From Actinomyces oris (GTDB taxonomy: Bacteria; Actinomycetota; Actinomycetes; Actinomycetales; Actinomycetaceae), in assembly GCF_001937445.1 (NCBI RefSeq), contig NZ_MSKS01000010.1, positions 1 through 64,000 on the forward strand: DNA of 64,000 bases, in the 5' to 3' direction. The position numbers and the translations under genes were made by a program. Position 1 is the stretch's first letter. Each line of letters opens with the position of its first letter. Of this stretch, positions 26,050 to 34,954 are shown piece after piece. The notes beneath the pieces were generated by a model that was not told where the DNA came from, ran no database searches, and worked only from the letters and a program-made list of their open reading frames with translations.

Positions 26050-26647
26050 GCCCGCAGCCTACTGGTCGGCGCCCCGTACCGACGACGAGACGTCCGAGGG
26101 TCGGCCGGTAGTGCTCGCATGGGCGCCCGCGGCGGAGAGGGGGCGCCTGGCACTGCCCGCGGGTCGCTTTGCACCGCCCACGTCGTCCTGCACCGCCCCA
26201 GGGGCGCCCCCGGGGGACGTTCTCGAGCGGCCGGGGACAGGACGCGCGGCCGGGGACAGGAATCCGGTCCCTGACGGCGTCGAGTGTCCCCGTCGGTACC
26301 GGAATGTCCCCGACGGCGCAGGATGTCCCCGTCTGTGGAGACAGGCAGTCCTCGATGCGACCCGTCCCCGGCGGCGCGCCGGCTGCGCGCCGTCTCCGCC
26401 CCTCTCCCGTGCGTCCACGACGCCGTCGGAGGCAGGGAATGTCCAAAACGGAGACAAAGGTCGCGACGAGGCGGAGAACAAGGAAAGGAAACCGCATGAT
26501 TCCGCGGTTCAGGTAATGGTGCGAACGTCTGGATATCCTCTTTGTCACCGATTTGGACACGCAGCGGGACGAACCGGTTCCCGGAGCCGTGCCGGAGCTG
26601 GAGGTTGGGCTCGATGCCGCTGCTGATCGCGGAGGGAAGGGGAAGGA
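26050..26647. other. Divergent intergenic region with repeats
   Basis: About 600 bases between the hydrolase and the TMEM175-like gene. It contains family B repeat sequence (next entry) and, near 26430-26540, a less GC-rich part that may hold the channel-gene promoter. No convincing gene. Confidence 0.4.
26230..26340. repeat. Dispersed intergenic repeat, family B, copy 2
   Basis: Alternating GGCCGGGGACAGGA, GGAATCCGGTCCCTGACG, GGAATGTCCCCGACGGCG and ATGTCCCCGTCTGTG blocks. The last block is nearly identical to 61540-61570, and the first to the reverse complement of that same copy. The blocks can pair with each other. Confidence 0.7.
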
Positions 26648-27442
26648 ATGACTGCCCAGCGCCGCCATGACTCGGGTGATGGCTCCGCCGATGACCTCAC
26701 CGAGGGCCTTGGCACTGACTCCTGTAGCTGTGCGCACGCGGATGTCGCGGCCTCAGACACTGTCGCCGACCCGGCTCCCGAGGAGGGGGCGGCCGCCGGT
26801 GCCGGCGGCACTGGAGGAGAGGACGGGCCGGGGCTCATGACGACCGGCCGCTTGGAGGCCTTCAGCGACGGGGTCATCGCCATCGCCATCACCCTGCTGA
26901 GCCTGGAGATCAAGCTGCCCGACGACGGCGGGAGCCTCCTGCACTCCCTCGCCTCCCTGTGGTCCAGCTACGTGGGATTCGTCCTCAGCTTCCTCCTGGT
27001 GGGGCAGGTCTGGCTCAACCATCACGCCATCTTCGTGCGAGTGTGCAGCGTCGACCAGTGGATGCTCATCTGCAACCTCTTCCTCCTGCTCGACGTCGCC
27101 TTCCTACCCTTCGCCACCTCGGTGCTCACCCGGTCCCTGGAGTCCGGCCACGACGAGCGCACGGGCGCCGTCTTCTACGGGATGGTCATGGTGGTCGGCG
27201 GGTTGTTCTTCAACGCCCTGTGGCGAGCATCCATCCAGGACCGCAGCCGACTGCGACCGTGGGTCTCCGAGGCGGAGGTTCGGTCCATGACCCGGCGCTT
27301 CGCGATGGGGCCGTGGCTGTACGCACTGGCCGCGCTGCTGGGGCTGGTCAGCGCCTGGTTGAGCGTGGCCACCTACGTGGCCCTCATCGTCTTCTACATG
27401 GTCGGCCACCGGCCGCGGCGGGTCAGCCCAGCAGGAGGCTGA
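26648..27442 (+). CDS. TMEM175-family potassium channel-like protein (DUF1211)
   Basis: 264 residues. After a 60-residue acidic, Ala/Gly-rich cytoplasmic lead comes the family signature RLEAFSDGVIAIAITLLSLEIKLP in the first helix (RxxxFSDG, then the hydrophobic filter residues). About five further helices follow (SSYVGFVLSFLLVGQVWLNHHAIF, LICNLFLLLDVAFLPFATSVL, GMVMVVGGLFFNALWR, LYALAALLGLVSAWLSVATYVALIVFYMVG). Bacterial members form K+-permeable channels with four copies of one repeat. AAGGAATG precedes the ATG. The 3' end overlaps that of azlD on the other strand by 20 bases. Confidence 0.9.
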   Translation: MTAQRRHDSGDGSADDLTEGLGTDSCSCAHADVAASDTVADPAPEEGAAAGAGGTGGEDGPGLMTTGRLEAFSDGVIAIAITLLSLEIKLPDDGGSLLHSLASLWSSYVGFVLSFLLVGQVWLNHHAIFVRVCSVDQWMLICNLFLLLDVAFLPFATSVLTRSLESGHDERTGAVFYGMVMVVGGLFFNALWRASIQDRSRLRPWVSEAEVRSMTRRFAMGPWLYALAALLGLVSAWLSVATYVALIVFYMVGHRPRRVSPAGG

Positions 27443-27746
27443 GGGCCACATACACACCGGTGCCGCCGATGAGTGACAGCCCGATGGAGCGCCGCCACAG
27501 GTGCAGGCCCGCCGTCGCCCCGATTCCGCAGGCGGCCGGCAGCCAGCTCGACGGCGACAGGCTCACCCCGCCCAGCGTGTAGGCCACCAGGACGATCATG
27601 ACCCCCAGCGGCATCGCCCGGGACAGGAAGGCCAGCAGCGCACTGTCCTGGCGTCCGCGCAGCAGCACGAAGGGCATGATCCGGCACACGAAGGTAATGA
27701 CGGTAACGACCACGACGGCGACCGCGATCTGCGGGTTGGTGAGCAT
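27423..27746 (-). CDS. azlD: AzlD-type small subunit of branched-chain amino acid exporter
   Basis: 107 residues, four hydrophobic segments (AVAVVVVTVITFVCRIMPFVLL; AFLSRAMPLGVMIVLVAYTLGG; ACGIGATAGLHLW; SLIGGTGVYVALSLL). The family mark is FVCRIMPF, RAMPLGVM. It starts in a TGATG one-base overlap with the azlC stop. AzlC-AzlD pairs export branched-chain and related amino acids. Confidence 0.9.
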   Translation of the reverse strand: MLTNPQIAVAVVVVTVITFVCRIMPFVLLRGRQDSALLAFLSRAMPLGVMIVLVAYTLGGVSLSPSSWLPAACGIGATAGLHLWRRSIGLSLIGGTGVYVALSLLLG

Positions 27747-28537
27747 CAGCTGCCCCTCCGCCCCGGCTCCGGCGCGCTCGCCCCGGGGCGGCGGCCGCGC
27801 CAGGCGTACAGCCCCACCAGGCCGACGGCGAGGATCACCAATGCGGTCAGCAGCGCCGCCGAACCACCGATCGCCAGGCCGATCCCGCCGGCCACCAGCC
27901 CCACGCACAGCACCCCGATATCGGGGTGGTTGCGCCAGTTCTCGATGGCCAGGACCACGAACAGGGACGTGAGCACGAAGCCGAGCAGCTCGATGCGCTC
28001 ACCCACCACGGAGGCCAGCGCCGTGCCGGCCAGTGCCCCGACGGTCGTGCCCACCACCCAGGAGGCGTGGCTGATCGCCTCCACGCCCACCAGGTAGCGC
28101 CCGCTCATGGCTCGCCGGTCGCGCGCCGCCAGCAGCGCGTAGACCTCGTCGGTGATCGCGTGGACGGCGTAGAGGCGCGTGAGCGCCCTGCCCCGCACCC
28201 GCTCCAGGGGGAAGCCCAGCCCGTAGAAGACGTGCCGGCCCGAGACGAAACCGGTGGACAGGGCGATGGTCGCCAGCGGCTCGCCGCCACCGGCCAGCGG
28301 CACCAGCAGCATCTGCATGGTCCCGGAGTAGATGACCAGGCTCCACACCGGCGCCCACCACCAGGCCAGGCCCTCGGCGACCAGCAGCATCCCGGCCGCC
28401 AGCCCCAGCGTCACGTATCCGACGACGATGGGCACCGCGTCACGGGCCGCATCGGCGAGGGTCTGCATCCGTCGAGCCGACGGCGCCCCTGTCCCTTCCG
28501 TCCCGGCGGGCGGCGGGGCGGCGTCGGGCTCAGTCAC
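27746..28537 (-). CDS. azlC: AzlC-type large subunit of branched-chain amino acid exporter
   Basis: 263 residues. After a 25-residue Pro/Gly lead, the AzlC domain shows DAVPIVVGYVTLGLAAGMLL, YSGTMQMLLVPL, STGFVSGRHVFYGLGF, HAITDEVYALL and later hydrophobic helices. It would form the export channel with AzlD. The start is a GTG at 28537, which overlaps the 3' end of the upstream low-complexity membrane gene by eight bases, so that gene and azlCD may be one transcript. An internal start near the domain boundary cannot be excluded. Confidence 0.9.
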   Translation of the reverse strand: MTEPDAAPPPAGTEGTGAPSARRMQTLADAARDAVPIVVGYVTLGLAAGMLLVAEGLAWWWAPVWSLVIYSGTMQMLLVPLAGGGEPLATIALSTGFVSGRHVFYGLGFPLERVRGRALTRLYAVHAITDEVYALLAARDRRAMSGRYLVGVEAISHASWVVGTTVGALAGTALASVVGERIELLGFVLTSLFVVLAIENWRNHPDIGVLCVGLVAGGIGLAIGGSAALLTALVILAVGLVGLYAWRGRRPGASAPEPGRRGS

Positions 28538-31421
28538 GCGGGCCGCGGACGTCGTCCTGCTTGCGCTGCCCGGCCCGGCGAGCCAGGTGGGCGACGACGG
28601 CGACCATGATCGTGAGCACGCCCATGAGGATGAAGCGGCCGGAGAGGCCGTCGTCCATGACGTAGGTGGACAGGGCCTTGCCCAGGTCGGAGTGGGCCTG
28701 GAGCCGATCGACCGTGGGCCCCAGGATCGACTTGGTGACCCCCGGCGTGAGGACGAAGGGCAGACCGATAACCGTGCTGATGGCGCCGACGACGAAGGCC
28801 CCCAGCGAGGAGCGCGAGATCATGAGCAGGGCGGCGGCGCAGGCCGCGGTCCCGCCCAGGATCTCCAGCGCGCCCATCGGGGAGGCGGCCGCCGGCCAGG
28901 CCGAGGGGTTGCCGCCGGTCAGGGTGGCGGCGCCGTCGTGCACGAGGAACCAGGCCAGAGGGAACAGGACGATGGCGACGAGTACTCCGGCCCAGTGGGT
29001 CTCGACTCGCGAGCCCGGGGCGTTCAGCGCGCTGGCGCCCCTGAGGAGGATGGAGTCGTCGTCCTCGTCGGCACCGGTCATGGCCATGGCGGCCTGCCGG
29101 GCCCGCGAGCGGCCGCGCTCCTCCGGGTCGTCACTCTGCCCGGCGTCGGCGCTCGCGGACAGTCCCCGGGCGGTGGGGGCGGTTGGGAACCAGTCGGGCG
29201 TCTGCTGCGGGGAGGGGGCCGACGGCGAGGCTGCCGGCGTCGGGCGGTAGTCCCGGGCGCTCGCGGAGGCGGAGGCCTCGGGGTGGAGGTCGGAGAGCTC
29301 GATGTACGGGGACGAGACGGCTCGGGGCGCCGACTCGGTGGAACGCGCCGAGGGGGCGCTGGCGGCGGAGCCCGTCCGGGCCAGCTGGGCCGCGGGGGTC
29401 GCCGGCCAGGACGGGGCCGAGGGGCGGTTGTCCGCCGAAGCGCTCACCGGCGCCGTCGGAGCCGCTGACTCCGGTGCCTCCGGCTCGGCCGGAGACGTCA
29501 CCGATGGTGACGGGGCGGCCGGTGTCATCGTGGCCGCTGACGGTGCGGAGGAGGTCGGGAAGGCCGCAGGGGTGGCGGGAGCCTCAACGGGCACGAAGCC
29601 GTCATCGGTGTCGTCGACGTCCTCATCGTCCTCACGGTCATCGACGGCGGCTGTCGAGACGGGCACCGAGGCGGCTGCCGGCTGCGCAGCCTCCTCGACA
29701 GCGTTCTCGGTCACGTTCTGAGCATCGTCCTCGATCTCCTCGTCGGTCCCGGCCACCTGCTCGGCCTCACCGACCTCGCTGGCCTCGTCGTTGTCCGCGT
29801 CGAGCTCGCCGTCGAAGTCCTTGATGTCGTCGGTGTCGTCGATATTGGTGTTGTCAGTGTCGTCCACGCCCGCCGCGTCATCCGTGGTGCCGGTTGCGGT
29901 GGAGGGGGTCTGCGGGGTGGTGCCCGTGATCTCGTTCGCGGCCCGGGCCGCACCGGTGGCCACCGAGACGGGTACGGCCCTCACGGCGGGGGAACCGGTC
30001 ACGGGGGTGGGAATCGCCGGGGACGCGGGGGCGAGGTCGGCCTCCGCCTCAGGGGCGTCGAGGTCATCGGTCCCGGTGGGCTCCTCCGGCAGGGACGAGT
30101 CCTCGGAGTCATCGAACTCTTCAAGGTCTTCGAAGTCCTCGAAGTCCTCGAAGTCCTCAGTCTCGATGAGGCTCTGCGGCGCCGCGGGAGCCTCGGCGGT
30201 GTCGGCCGCGGGCGCGCGTCCCTGACTGTCCGCGGCCGCTGTCGTCGGCACTGCGGCGGATGCTATGGTCGGCTGGCTGGCCGGATGGCTGATCGGCCGG
30301 CCGACTGGCCGGGTGTCCGGTGCGCCTGCCGGCTGACGGGTGGGCTCGGTGCTCACTGCCGGGGCCTCGTCCTCGTCGTCCACCGCGGCGGGCGAGGGCG
30401 CCTCCGGGGCGGAGCCGGCGGAGCTGCTGAGGGCTGCGGTCGTGCTGGCTGTGCTGGCTGTGTTGGTCGTGCTGTTGGCGGTAGCTGCGGTGGCTGCTGG
30501 AGGCGTAGCGGCTGTGGCGGCCGAGTCCTGAGGCTCCTCGGGGCGGGTGGACTCAGGAGCCGTGGGCGCCGTGGTCTGTACGGCGACCTGGGTGGTGCCG
30601 GCCTCAACAGTCTCAGCACGGGCCTTCGGGGCGCCGGCGCCCTCGGGGGCCGCCGGCTCGGTCGTGGCCTCCGTGGTGGCCTGGGCTGCGTCGGCGACCG
30701 GTGCCGGCTTCTCCTCCACCTCGCCGGGCTCCGACGACGGCGGAATCGACCGTGGCATGCCATTGGCCGCAGTGGTCCTGACGGCCGTCTCCACGACTGC
30801 GTCGTCGACGGTGGGACGCAACGGGGCCTGGACGGGGCGGTCGGCCGGGAGGTCTCCGCCGTGAGGGTCCTGGTGCACCAAGGACGTCGGCTCCTCGGAA
30901 GGAGCGCCGGTGTCCTCAGCCGCTTCATCGGCTGTGTCCGTGGCTGTGCCGGCGACCACCCGGGCGGTGTTCGCGGCAGCCTTGGCGGCGGTCTTGACGG
31001 TTTCGACGGCCTGGGTGGCGCGGCTCCCGGAGGCGGCGAAGGGCGCCTGCTCGCGGAGGTTCAAGGTGTCGGCCTCGTCGTCAGCGGCCGCTGCTCCTGC
31101 CTCGCCGGCCCCGTCATCGGCTGTCTCTGCCTCATCGGCGTCGGCGGCACTGACCGCAGCGGCCTCGCCGTCCTGGGCCGCCGTCGCCCGAGGCGCGGGA
31201 GAGGCGGCCTGGGAGACCTGGGTGACCTTGCCGACGAGGCTCGCGAGGGAGGCCGAGCCCAGGGCCTCATCGGCCAGGTTGACCGTCGCCTCTCCCGAGC
31301 GGGGATCCGTGGCCGGTGTCCGCGTTGTGGGTGTCGACGCCGCCTTTGAGGACGGGGTGACGTCGTCGGAGGGGACGGGTGGTGCCTGCGGCGCGGTGCG
31401 GTCTGTGTTGTCGGTGCTCAC
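28530..31421 (-). CDS. Large acidic low-complexity protein with C-terminal four-helix membrane module
   Basis: 963 residues from a GTG with AAGGAG upstream. Residues about 1-790 are disordered-looking, made mainly of Ala, Thr, Pro, Ser, Glu and Asp, with a short repeat of DFE units (about 425-445) and no cysteines or catalytic motifs. Residues about 800-955 contain four hydrophobic segments, including the motif MISRSSLGAFVVGAIS and the end LARRAGQRKQDD. The same motif pair occurs twice in the neighbouring 312-residue protein. There is no signal peptide, so the long arm should be cytoplasmic. Function unknown; I recognise no named family. Confidence 0.75.
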   Translation of the reverse strand: MSTDNTDRTAPQAPPVPSDDVTPSSKAASTPTTRTPATDPRSGEATVNLADEALGSASLASLVGKVTQVSQAASPAPRATAAQDGEAAAVSAADADEAETADDGAGEAGAAAADDEADTLNLREQAPFAASGSRATQAVETVKTAAKAAANTARVVAGTATDTADEAAEDTGAPSEEPTSLVHQDPHGGDLPADRPVQAPLRPTVDDAVVETAVRTTAANGMPRSIPPSSEPGEVEEKPAPVADAAQATTEATTEPAAPEGAGAPKARAETVEAGTTQVAVQTTAPTAPESTRPEEPQDSAATAATPPAATAATANSTTNTASTASTTAALSSSAGSAPEAPSPAAVDDEDEAPAVSTEPTRQPAGAPDTRPVGRPISHPASQPTIASAAVPTTAAADSQGRAPAADTAEAPAAPQSLIETEDFEDFEDFEDLEEFDDSEDSSLPEEPTGTDDLDAPEAEADLAPASPAIPTPVTGSPAVRAVPVSVATGAARAANEITGTTPQTPSTATGTTDDAAGVDDTDNTNIDDTDDIKDFDGELDADNDEASEVGEAEQVAGTDEEIEDDAQNVTENAVEEAAQPAAASVPVSTAAVDDREDDEDVDDTDDGFVPVEAPATPAAFPTSSAPSAATMTPAAPSPSVTSPAEPEAPESAAPTAPVSASADNRPSAPSWPATPAAQLARTGSAASAPSARSTESAPRAVSSPYIELSDLHPEASASASARDYRPTPAASPSAPSPQQTPDWFPTAPTARGLSASADAGQSDDPEERGRSRARQAAMAMTGADEDDDSILLRGASALNAPGSRVETHWAGVLVAIVLFPLAWFLVHDGAATLTGGNPSAWPAAASPMGALEILGGTAACAAALLMISRSSLGAFVVGAISTVIGLPFVLTPGVTKSILGPTVDRLQAHSDLGKALSTYVMDDGLSGRFILMGVLTIMVAVVAHLARRAGQRKQDDVRGPRD

Positions 31422-31514
31422 GAGGTCTCCTTACGCATGCACACGGTAGTAGTAGGGGCGGGGATACCGGAAGGGACCGGTCAACTCCGGGACACGGAGT
31501 CGGGCATGGGGCCC

Positions 31515-32453
31515 TCAGACGCCGGATCGCAGCCTGGCCAGCGCGTTGGCACGGCCCTGCCGGCGAGCCACATGTGCCCCCCAGCCGATCGCCATGAGCT
31601 CGATGCCGGTGGCGGCGAGCACGACGGCGTTCGGGCCGTACGGCAGGAGCCTGGAGACCAGATGGCCGCCAGGGATCATATCGTTACTGAGCGCGGGCAC
31701 TGCCGCAAGAACGAGAACGGGGCCGGTCACGCGCGCACCGAGGGTGGAGTGGGCCGTTGAGGCGCCGGCTGCGGCCAGGGCCAGGAAGGAGACGAGGACG
31801 GCCGCCAGCAGCAGCGGCCCGGTCTGGACGCCGGGGGCGACTGCCCGCAGGTAGGCGCGTGGCAGCAGGAAGGCCGCCAGCGCCAGCCCGCCGATGACCC
31901 AGGGCAGGGACAGGAGGTGATCGCGACGGCGCGAAGGCGGCGGCGTCGGAGTGGAGCCCACGGTCCGGTCGGCCTCGGTGAGGCGGAAGGCGGCGTGCCC
32001 CTGGGCCTGGCCGGCGCGGCGGGCCAGGCGCATCCCCCAGGAGCCGCCCAGCCACAGGCCCGCCAGGACCAGCATGAAACCAGTGCTGACGAGCCGCTGC
32101 AGCCAGGGCTCGGTCAAGGAGGCCGCGTGAATGGGGGCCAGGAAGACCATCGACTGGGCGGTCAGCGCGGTCAGCCCCGTGGCGAGCGCGCCCAGCGAGG
32201 AGCGACTGGCGAACAGCACGGCGGCGGCCGAGGAGAGCAGCAGGAGAGCGCCGAGCAGCAGGCCGGTGCGCAGTACCGAGGTCTGGTCGGCGGTCAGGCC
32301 CAGGAGGGCGGAGGCACCCAGGGCGAAGAGGACTCCGACGACGGCGGTGAGCACGTAGTCGGGGCGGCGACTGCGCGGTGGCCGACCCGATGCTCCAGGG
32401 GTCGCGGGCGGCGGGCCGGAGCCCGGGGCGTGATGGGAGGGGGAGTCACTCAC
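31515..32453 (-). CDS. Eight-helix membrane protein made of two copies of the module in its neighbour
   Basis: 312 residues from a GTG. A short Pro/Arg-rich lead is followed by two related halves. The first has LFASRSSLGALATGLTAL and ends MRLARRAGQAQG; the second has AHSTLGARVTGPVLVLAA and ends AHVARRQGRANA. Each half has about four hydrophobic segments. The same STLGA...ARRxG pattern closes the 963-residue protein downstream, 93 bases away in the same direction, so the two likely work together. No function known to me. Confidence 0.78.
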   Translation of the reverse strand: MSDSPSHHAPGSGPPPATPGASGRPPRSRRPDYVLTAVVGVLFALGASALLGLTADQTSVLRTGLLLGALLLLSSAAAVLFASRSSLGALATGLTALTAQSMVFLAPIHAASLTEPWLQRLVSTGFMLVLAGLWLGGSWGMRLARRAGQAQGHAAFRLTEADRTVGSTPTPPPSRRRDHLLSLPWVIGGLALAAFLLPRAYLRAVAPGVQTGPLLLAAVLVSFLALAAAGASTAHSTLGARVTGPVLVLAAVPALSNDMIPGGHLVSRLLPYGPNAVVLAATGIELMAIGWGAHVARRQGRANALARLRSGV

Positions 32454-32577
32454 CTGATCGAGTCTAGGGGGTGCGCTCGCCTCGTGCTGGTTTCGTCGGG
32501 ATGCGGGGCCTCAGGCCGACTGACGGTGCCTGTGGCCGGCGGTGACCGCGGTGTGCCACAGTGGGGGCGTGGTGCGA

Positions 32578-33615
32578 ATGTCTGTGGGAATCGGGCCGTC
32601 GGAGCCGGGCGGTCTGAGGAGGCCCGGAGGTCAGGGTGTGGCGGGCCGGCCCGGCGTGTCGACCGGAGGGTCGAATACCGGTGGGGTCGGCGCAGGCGCG
32701 GCGGCTGGCTCGTCCGCCGACGGCGCCCTCTCGCCCGAGGATCCTGCGCTGGAGGCGCTCAGGGCCGTGGCCGCCGACGAGCGGGTGCGCGCCGCCGAGG
32801 CGGCGGTGCGTGAGGCCTGTTCCGAGCTGCGCTGGAACGAGGCCCTGCGGCGCCGGTGGCGAGAGGCCCGCGCCGAGGCCGCGGTCCGGGGCGCCATCGC
32901 CTCGGGCGGCGTCGAGGGGGCGGTGGTCTCCGCCGAGGTGCTGCGCGGGCAGGTGGCCGCCGGAGCCCTCACCCAGGCCGCCACCGGTGACCCGGGCCTG
33001 GATGCCGTGGCCGGGCTGTGGCGCGCCGGGACCCGCCTGGTGGGCTGGATGCCGGACCTGGTGGGGCGGGGGCGGCCGGCGGTGCCCCCGGCGCGCTCGC
33101 TGCTGGCGGCGCTGCACCGCGACGTCGTCGGCCCCCTGGCGTCCGGCGGCCGGGTGGGGCTGGGGGAGGTCGGCGTGCCACGCGCCGGGCAGGTGCGTGC
33201 CCGGGAGGGCGGTCCGGGGGATGCGCCGCAGGGTGAGGAGCTGGCGGTGAGACTGGCGGGATTGATCGATCTCATCGAGGCGCAGCGGGTACCGGCGCTG
33301 GTGCGGGCGGCCGTCGTGCACGCCGAGATGCTGGCAGCGCGTCCCTTCACCGCCGGGAACGCCGCAGTGGGGAGGCTGCTCGTGCGTCACCTCCTGGTGC
33401 GTGACGGGGTTGAGCCGACCGGCACGGCGGTCACCGACCTCTACCCCGGGCGGGTGCCGGCGGCCTACGCCGAGGCCGCCGGGGCCTACGCCTCGGGCAC
33501 CATGGACGGGGTCGTGGCCTGGGTGGTGTGGCAGGCCGAGGCGGTGCTCGCGGGGGTTCAGGAGGCCCAGCGCCTGTGCCGGGCGGTGCAGGCCGGCACC
33601 TGGCGGGCCGGCTGA
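32578..33615 (+). CDS. Fic-like protein with degenerate active-site motif
   Basis: About 345 residues. The C-terminal part (about 240-330) resembles a Fic domain: LAGLIDLIEAQRVPALVRAAVVHAEMLAARPFTAGN then AVGRLLVRHLLV. The standard HPFx(D/E)GNxRxxR motif is here ARPFTAGNAAVGRLL: the catalytic His is Arg, the acidic residue is Ala and the first Arg of the phosphate loop is lost. AMP transfer is therefore unlikely. The N-terminal half is helical and Ala/Arg-rich. Homologues often sit beside the HAD phosphatase and ssd/tad genes in actinobacteria, as here. Start is uncertain because the ribosome site is weak. Confidence 0.7.
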   Translation: MSVGIGPSEPGGLRRPGGQGVAGRPGVSTGGSNTGGVGAGAAAGSSADGALSPEDPALEALRAVAADERVRAAEAAVREACSELRWNEALRRRWREARAEAAVRGAIASGGVEGAVVSAEVLRGQVAAGALTQAATGDPGLDAVAGLWRAGTRLVGWMPDLVGRGRPAVPPARSLLAALHRDVVGPLASGGRVGLGEVGVPRAGQVRAREGGPGDAPQGEELAVRLAGLIDLIEAQRVPALVRAAVVHAEMLAARPFTAGNAAVGRLLVRHLLVRDGVEPTGTAVTDLYPGRVPAAYAEAAGAYASGTMDGVVAWVVWQAEAVLAGVQEAQRLCRAVQAGTWRAG

Positions 33616-33683
33616 TCCCGGGGCGGGCCGGGCGAACTCCGGGCGAACTCGGGGCGAGCCCGGCTTGAGTCCGGCCGGAGGAC

Positions 33684-34613
33684 TCAGAGGCCGCGGGCGG
33701 CGCGCGGGCCGCGTCGGGCCATGAGCCAGGCGGCGGTGCCCCCGACGGCCAGCACACTGGCCACGTGGGCGATGATCGAGGCCCGGGTCGACAGGCTCGG
33801 TGGCTCCCAGCGCGGCCGCAGCCGCACCGGGCGGGCGAAGTCGCGCACCGGCCAGTCCCGCTCCTGCGCCAGGCGCCGCAGGTCCCTATCGGGGTTGACT
33901 GCGACCGGGTGGCCGACGGCGCTGAGCATCGGCTCATCGGAGATGGAGTCGGAGTAGGCCCAGCACCGGGACGGGTCGATGCCGTGGGCGGCGGCGTCCT
34001 CGCGCAGCGCCACCACCTTCTCCGAGTGCAGCATGGAGCGGGAGATGCGCCCGGTGAACAGGCCGTCCTCACCGACCTCCATGTGGGTGGCCACGGCCCG
34101 GTCGGCCCCGACGAGACGGGCGATGGGGGCGACCATCTCGGTGATGGAGGCCGAGACCACGACGACGTCGTGCCCGGCCCGGCGGTGGCCCTCGATGAGG
34201 TCGAGGGCCTCGGCGTAGACGGCCGGCTCGATGGCCGTGGTCAGGGCGCCCTCCACGACCTCCACCAGGTCCCGGCGGCTGATACCGGCGGACATGAGGG
34301 CCAGGTGCTCCATGAGGCTGCTGGAGCGCTGGGAGCCGGCGCCCACTAGGAGGTAGGGAATCTGGGCGATGAGCCCGTGGGCCAGGGCGCGGGAGGAGAT
34401 GAGGCCGCTGCGTCGCATCGGGGTGCCCAGCGCCCAGGTCGACGACGTCGCCAGGATCGTCTTGTCCAAATCGAAGTAGGCCGCCGCGCGGTGCCCGGTG
34501 GGGGGCGGGCCGGCAGGGGGGCGCTCCGACGCCCCCGGTGGGGCGGTCGGTGCCGTCACCGGTGACGTCGCTGGCTGTTGGGAGGGGACGCTTGCGCGGT
34601 CCTGCGCGCTCAT
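33684..34613 (-). CDS. HAD-IB family phosphatase
   Basis: 309 residues. Motif I is AAYFDLDKTILATSS (about residue 45), motif II VVVSASITEM, the Lys of motif III lies in LHSEKVVAL, and motif IV is YSDSISDEPMLSAVG. This is the SerB-like subclass with a cap. A final hydrophobic helix (HVASVLAVGGTAAWLMA) may tether it to the membrane. The first 40 residues are a Pro/Ala lead. It is divergent from the ssd/tad genes, the same relation as Rv3661 to Rv3660c in M. tuberculosis. The phosphorylated substrate is unknown. Confidence 0.9.
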   Translation of the reverse strand: MSAQDRASVPSQQPATSPVTAPTAPPGASERPPAGPPPTGHRAAAYFDLDKTILATSSTWALGTPMRRSGLISSRALAHGLIAQIPYLLVGAGSQRSSSLMEHLALMSAGISRRDLVEVVEGALTTAIEPAVYAEALDLIEGHRRAGHDVVVVSASITEMVAPIARLVGADRAVATHMEVGEDGLFTGRISRSMLHSEKVVALREDAAAHGIDPSRCWAYSDSISDEPMLSAVGHPVAVNPDRDLRRLAQERDWPVRDFARPVRLRPRWEPPSLSTRASIIAHVASVLAVGGTAAWLMARRGPRAARGL

Positions 34614-34954
34614 GGACCCATCTCATCATGAGGGGACCGCCGGTGTCAGGCGTGTCAGCTCCGCGGTTGCCTCCGTCATCACCGCCGGCTCCCGATCGGC
34701 CGCAGCCCTTCGCGGCGGACGCGGGGCCACAGGCCCGATTTTGCGACCCGTCTCCACAGGCCTGACGCCGCCGCCGGGCGCAGCCGCGGGCGGGCCCCCA
34801 CCCTGGTGGGGAGTCGCCTGCGGCACCGCGGTACCGCCATACAGGGCGCCGGCCGGGGAACCAAGAGGGCGGCTGTGGCAACGGCTGCGGGAACGGCCGG
34901 CAGGCCGCGGGGAAGGGCGCGGGACAACGTCGAGACATGTGTGAGGAGAGGACG
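34614..34954. other. Divergent region between HAD phosphatase and ssd/tad genes
   Basis: About 340 very GC-rich bases with no supported gene; presumably holds promoters in both directions. Nothing further recognised. Confidence 0.35.
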
